A stretch of 64,000 nt of DNA from Thiohalophilus sp. GTDB taxonomy: Bacteria > Pseudomonadota > Gammaproteobacteria > UBA6429 > Thiohalophilaceae. The notes beneath the pieces were generated by a model. The model saw only the letters and a program-made list of their open reading frames with translations. It was not told where the DNA came from and searched no databases. The position numbers were made by a program, and so were the translations under genes. Where the stretch lies: contig NZ_JAXHLN010000002.1 in assembly GCF_034522235.1 (NCBI RefSeq), forward strand, positions 1-64,000. Reading direction: 5' to 3'. Shown in pieces: positions 62,261 through 64,000 of the stretch. Each line of letters begins with the position of its first letter. Within the stretch, counting starts at the first letter, position 1.

Positions 62261-63001
62261 TCAGACGGCCCCGGCAGAACGGGACTGTGTGCGTTGCAGC
62301 TCGACAAGATGCGGCAGCAGTTCGGAATTTTTCTGGATGTGGAAGATAAAGCGTGGCACATCCTGTTCGGTACTCTGGGCCATGAACGGCTCTCCCCAGA
62401 AACTGAGCAGCGCCTCGGTCCCGCCGCTTGATTGACTGTCGGCCAGAATAAACGAGGTCGTCTTGCTCAAGTGGCACCAGCGCGGCTCCTTGACCTTTAA
62501 CTGACCGGAGCATTCGGCGATTCGGGGCTGCAAAGTCTGCCACAAATCTTTCTGTGACGCGTCGAGTACAAACTGGATGGATGTTACCAGTGGATTATCG
62601 ATAGCCGGTTTGAGTAGTGCATCGAACAGAGGTCGTGGGATATACATGGACAGACAGACATTAAACCAGATCGTCTCCCCGCTCATATTCCGGACGAAAT
62701 GTTCATTCACCGGACGCAGATGACGCGGCCCGACCAGCACCACGTCAGGCATCCTGAGCGAGGCCTGGATGCGCTCTACCGCCTGCGCGGTGGACTCGAC
62801 CTGCTCGGCGGTCAGTTCATTGTTACGGGTATGGCGCATGAAGTTGATAAACAGCAAACCCAGCAGGGCAAGAAGAATAGGCAGCACTACCGCCTCATCC
62901 ACCACATGCAGAAGATGCAGGATAACGGCAATCACTGCGGCGAGGATCCCTGCAATGGCGTCCCATTCATAACCCAGAAATTTTTTCAGTTTCATTGCCA
63001 T
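62261..63001 (-). CDS. Membrane protein with a C-terminal unknown domain
   Basis: A 246-residue protein with two N-terminal membrane segments (AIAGILAAVIAVILHLLHVV, VVLPILLALLGLLFINFM) and a cytoplasmic domain with MPDVVLVGPRHLRP, LVTSIQFVLDASQKDLW, CHLSKTTSFILADSQSSGG and LLSFWGEPFM..RFIFHIQ. Some residues resemble phospholipase-D-like or nucleotidyl-type folds, but I cannot name a family. Convergent with tamB with an 88-bp gap. Confidence 0.7.
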   Translation of the reverse strand: MAMKLKKFLGYEWDAIAGILAAVIAVILHLLHVVDEAVVLPILLALLGLLFINFMRHTRNNELTAEQVESTAQAVERIQASLRMPDVVLVGPRHLRPVNEHFVRNMSGETIWFNVCLSMYIPRPLFDALLKPAIDNPLVTSIQFVLDASQKDLWQTLQPRIAECSGQLKVKEPRWCHLSKTTSFILADSQSSGGTEALLSFWGEPFMAQSTEQDVPRFIFHIQKNSELLPHLVELQRTQSRSAGAV

Positions 63002-63064
63002 AGTATTCGGCTGCTGGTTGGTATGCTGATTAAAGAGCCTGCAATGCGCGGTTTGGCACCGGTC

Positions 63065-63472
63065 TCAAGTCTCTGCTGTTCGGCGGCTCAGCCAGAACAG
63101 ACCAATAAAGAGCAGCAGCCAGGCAGCCGTACGCAATGTCATGGCCCGAAGGCTGTCAATCGCCACGGCCCCGCCCGAGTTGTAAAGCAGCCAGATGGCG
63201 GCAAGGACAAGCAGGTTCAGCACAAAGACAGCTGCAGCCCCGTTTCGCCCAGAATGAACATTACGCCACGCGACAATCCCCACGCCGATGTAAATAAATC
63301 CCATTACCGTGTTGTAGACGAGCAAGGGCAGAAAGACCACATACCCCGGATCGGAGCCGGTCAGGACACGACTGCCCGCAAAGACCGTTACCACCCCAAA
63401 AAGCACCGCGATAAGGGCCAGGCTTTTTCGTATTAGATTGAGGTAGAATGGATGATTCAATTTTCTCTCCAA
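63065..63472 (-). CDS. Four-segment membrane protein
   Basis: A 135-residue protein with about four hydrophobic segments (LALIAVLFGVVTVFAG; VVFLPLLVYNTVMGFIYIGVGIV; AAVFVLNLLVLAAIWLLYN; AAWLLLFIGLFWL). No family recognised. It is the last chromosomal-type gene before the integron-like end. Confidence 0.7.
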   Translation of the reverse strand: MERKLNHPFYLNLIRKSLALIAVLFGVVTVFAGSRVLTGSDPGYVVFLPLLVYNTVMGFIYIGVGIVAWRNVHSGRNGAAAVFVLNLLVLAAIWLLYNSGGAVAIDSLRAMTLRTAAWLLLFIGLFWLSRRTAET

Positions 63473-63560
63473 ATCAGTATCAGGCCTTATCCGGCCTGAG
63501 ATCGTTCATGGCGGAATGGCAAAAGGCAAGATCTGGGCCTGATTCCGTAAATTTTGGTAG

Positions 63561-63627
63561 AGCTAACGTTTAAGTTAAAGGGCGCCGCGCTTTTTTGCAG
63601 CGTCCATTTTTGAACACATTGTTATGT
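63561..63627 (-). mobile_element. attC-like recombination site (integron cassette end)
   Basis: Read on the minus strand, ACATAAC (63621-63627 complement) and GTTAGCT (63561-63567 complement) take the place of the outer R boxes RYYYAAC and GTTRRRY. GTGTTCAAAAATGGACGC inside one end and AACTTAAACG at the other match imperfectly when folded, with GCGC/GCGC in the centre, as attC sites do. Length is 67 bp. The site begins 3 bp after the stop codon of the cassette gene, the usual position. One base in each R box departs from the consensus. Confidence 0.78.
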
Positions 63628-63630
63628 ATT

Positions 63631-64000
63631 TTAATGCATTTCATTACTTAAATAATTAAATATATGCTCTACTTCGTAGTTGTTAAATATTTCATCAAAA
63701 TATTGTATATATCCATTTATCTCGTTTAAGGTTAAGACTTTAACGTGTTTAAACTCTTCTTTAGGCTTAATTTTTGTCATTACAATAACATTTCTGATCG
63801 GTATTCTTGTGCTGCCCCAATGATGGCGAACCAGATTAATATTTGACTCGCTATTTAACAACACAAATAACGCATAACTAGTTCTTGATATTTGTTTTAC
63901 TGGAGACCTTAGGTCTAGATTGTTTATTGATTTTTTGCTTCAATTCTTGGTTTCAAGAAGAAAAATTCCCGATTTGCTAATTAATAGGTGATCTATTTGA
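63631..64000 (-). pseudogene. NERD-domain gene, interrupted by TGA, partial at the window edge
   Basis: The minus-strand frame runs from beyond 64000 to the TAA at 63631. It reads QIDHLLISKSGIFLLETKN, then TGA (63940-63942), then SKKSINNLDLRSPVKQ, SYALFVLLN and VIVMTKIKPKEEF. This follows the NERD (nuclease-related) domain, in which ETKNW is usual, so the TGA stands at the place of a conserved Trp. TGA is a normal stop elsewhere in the window (metH, aroG). AT-rich composition sets it apart from all neighbours. Either a single-base nonsense change or a sequencing error. Confidence 0.75.

Noticed and set aside
63940-63942. Selenocysteine or code change at the TGA in the NERD gene
   Set aside because: Homologous domains appear to have Trp here, no selenocysteine insertion hairpin is evident, and TGA ends other genes in the window.

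Overview
The window reads as about 64 kb of chromosome from a sulfur-oxidising, probably autotrophic, gammaproteobacterium. The basis is a flavocytochrome c sulfide dehydrogenase pair (10193-11805), a persulfide dioxygenase (13563-14315), a DUF302 protein, several c-type cytochromes and a rhodanese whose promoter carries an inverted repeat. Gammaproteobacterial housekeeping genes sit around them (metH, ttcA, tmcA, typA, cmoAB, tamAB, yggX, yrfG). Gene content and base composition (GC-rich apart from the right edge) suit Chromatiales/Thiohalomonadales-type lineages, but no marker here fixes a genus.

Layout: 1-1640 holds a tandem repeat block, an internally deleted lpxL-type acyltransferase and a small gene behind a CRP-like palindrome. 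1794-9977 holds ttcA, a membrane protein, metH, mtfA and an amylosucrase. 10193-15203 is a sulfide/sulfane-sulfur module: fccAB runs leftward, and DUF302 protein, a hydrolase, persulfide dioxygenase and a dihaem cytochrome run rightward, with a perfect FNR-type box before the cytochrome. 15215-17773 is a leftward cassette of a zinc peptidase, an ATP-grasp ligase and a small Gly-rich-tailed protein of unknown purpose. 17954-25447 holds a LysR regulator, small proteins, tmcA, the rhodanese, a broken MASE3-GGDEF-EAL gene and an unrecognised helical protein. 25807-38138 mixes a degenerate dienelactone-hydrolase-like protein, DAHP synthase, signalling proteins (an EAL protein, an OmpR-type regulator, an RpfC-like hybrid kinase), typA, pip and dtd. 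38584-54113 is housekeeping: yrfG, cysQ, two tRNAs, yggX, mutY, asmA, thiSG, plsY, folB, folK, a pteridine reductase, midA-like, uppP and cmoAB. 54329-63472 holds a DUF2235 protein, a cell wall hydrolase, tamA-tamB and two membrane proteins.

Two things stand out. First, the right edge (63561-64000) looks like the distal end of an integron cassette array: an attC-like site directly follows an AT-rich NERD-domain gene that has an in-frame TGA and continues out of the window. Second, the gaps between genes are filled with short-period degenerate tandem arrays (7, 8 or 9 bp period), often in inverted pairs. The 7-bp arrays surround both tRNA genes, and one set of 9-bp arrays repeatedly contains a conserved box with CAACGGGCATAAACG.

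How the genes may work together: FccAB would oxidise sulfide to the sulfane-sulfur level and pass electrons to c-type cytochromes. The rhodanese and persulfide dioxygenase would move and oxidise sulfane sulfur. The dihaem cytochrome, behind an FNR-type box, may link the electrons to an oxygen-regulated oxidase. Envelope assembly (TamAB, AsmA, UppP, PlsY), tRNA modification (TtcA, TmcA, CmoAB) and folate/thiamine cofactor genes make up the remaining core. No CRISPR array, rRNA, transposase or prophage was seen.
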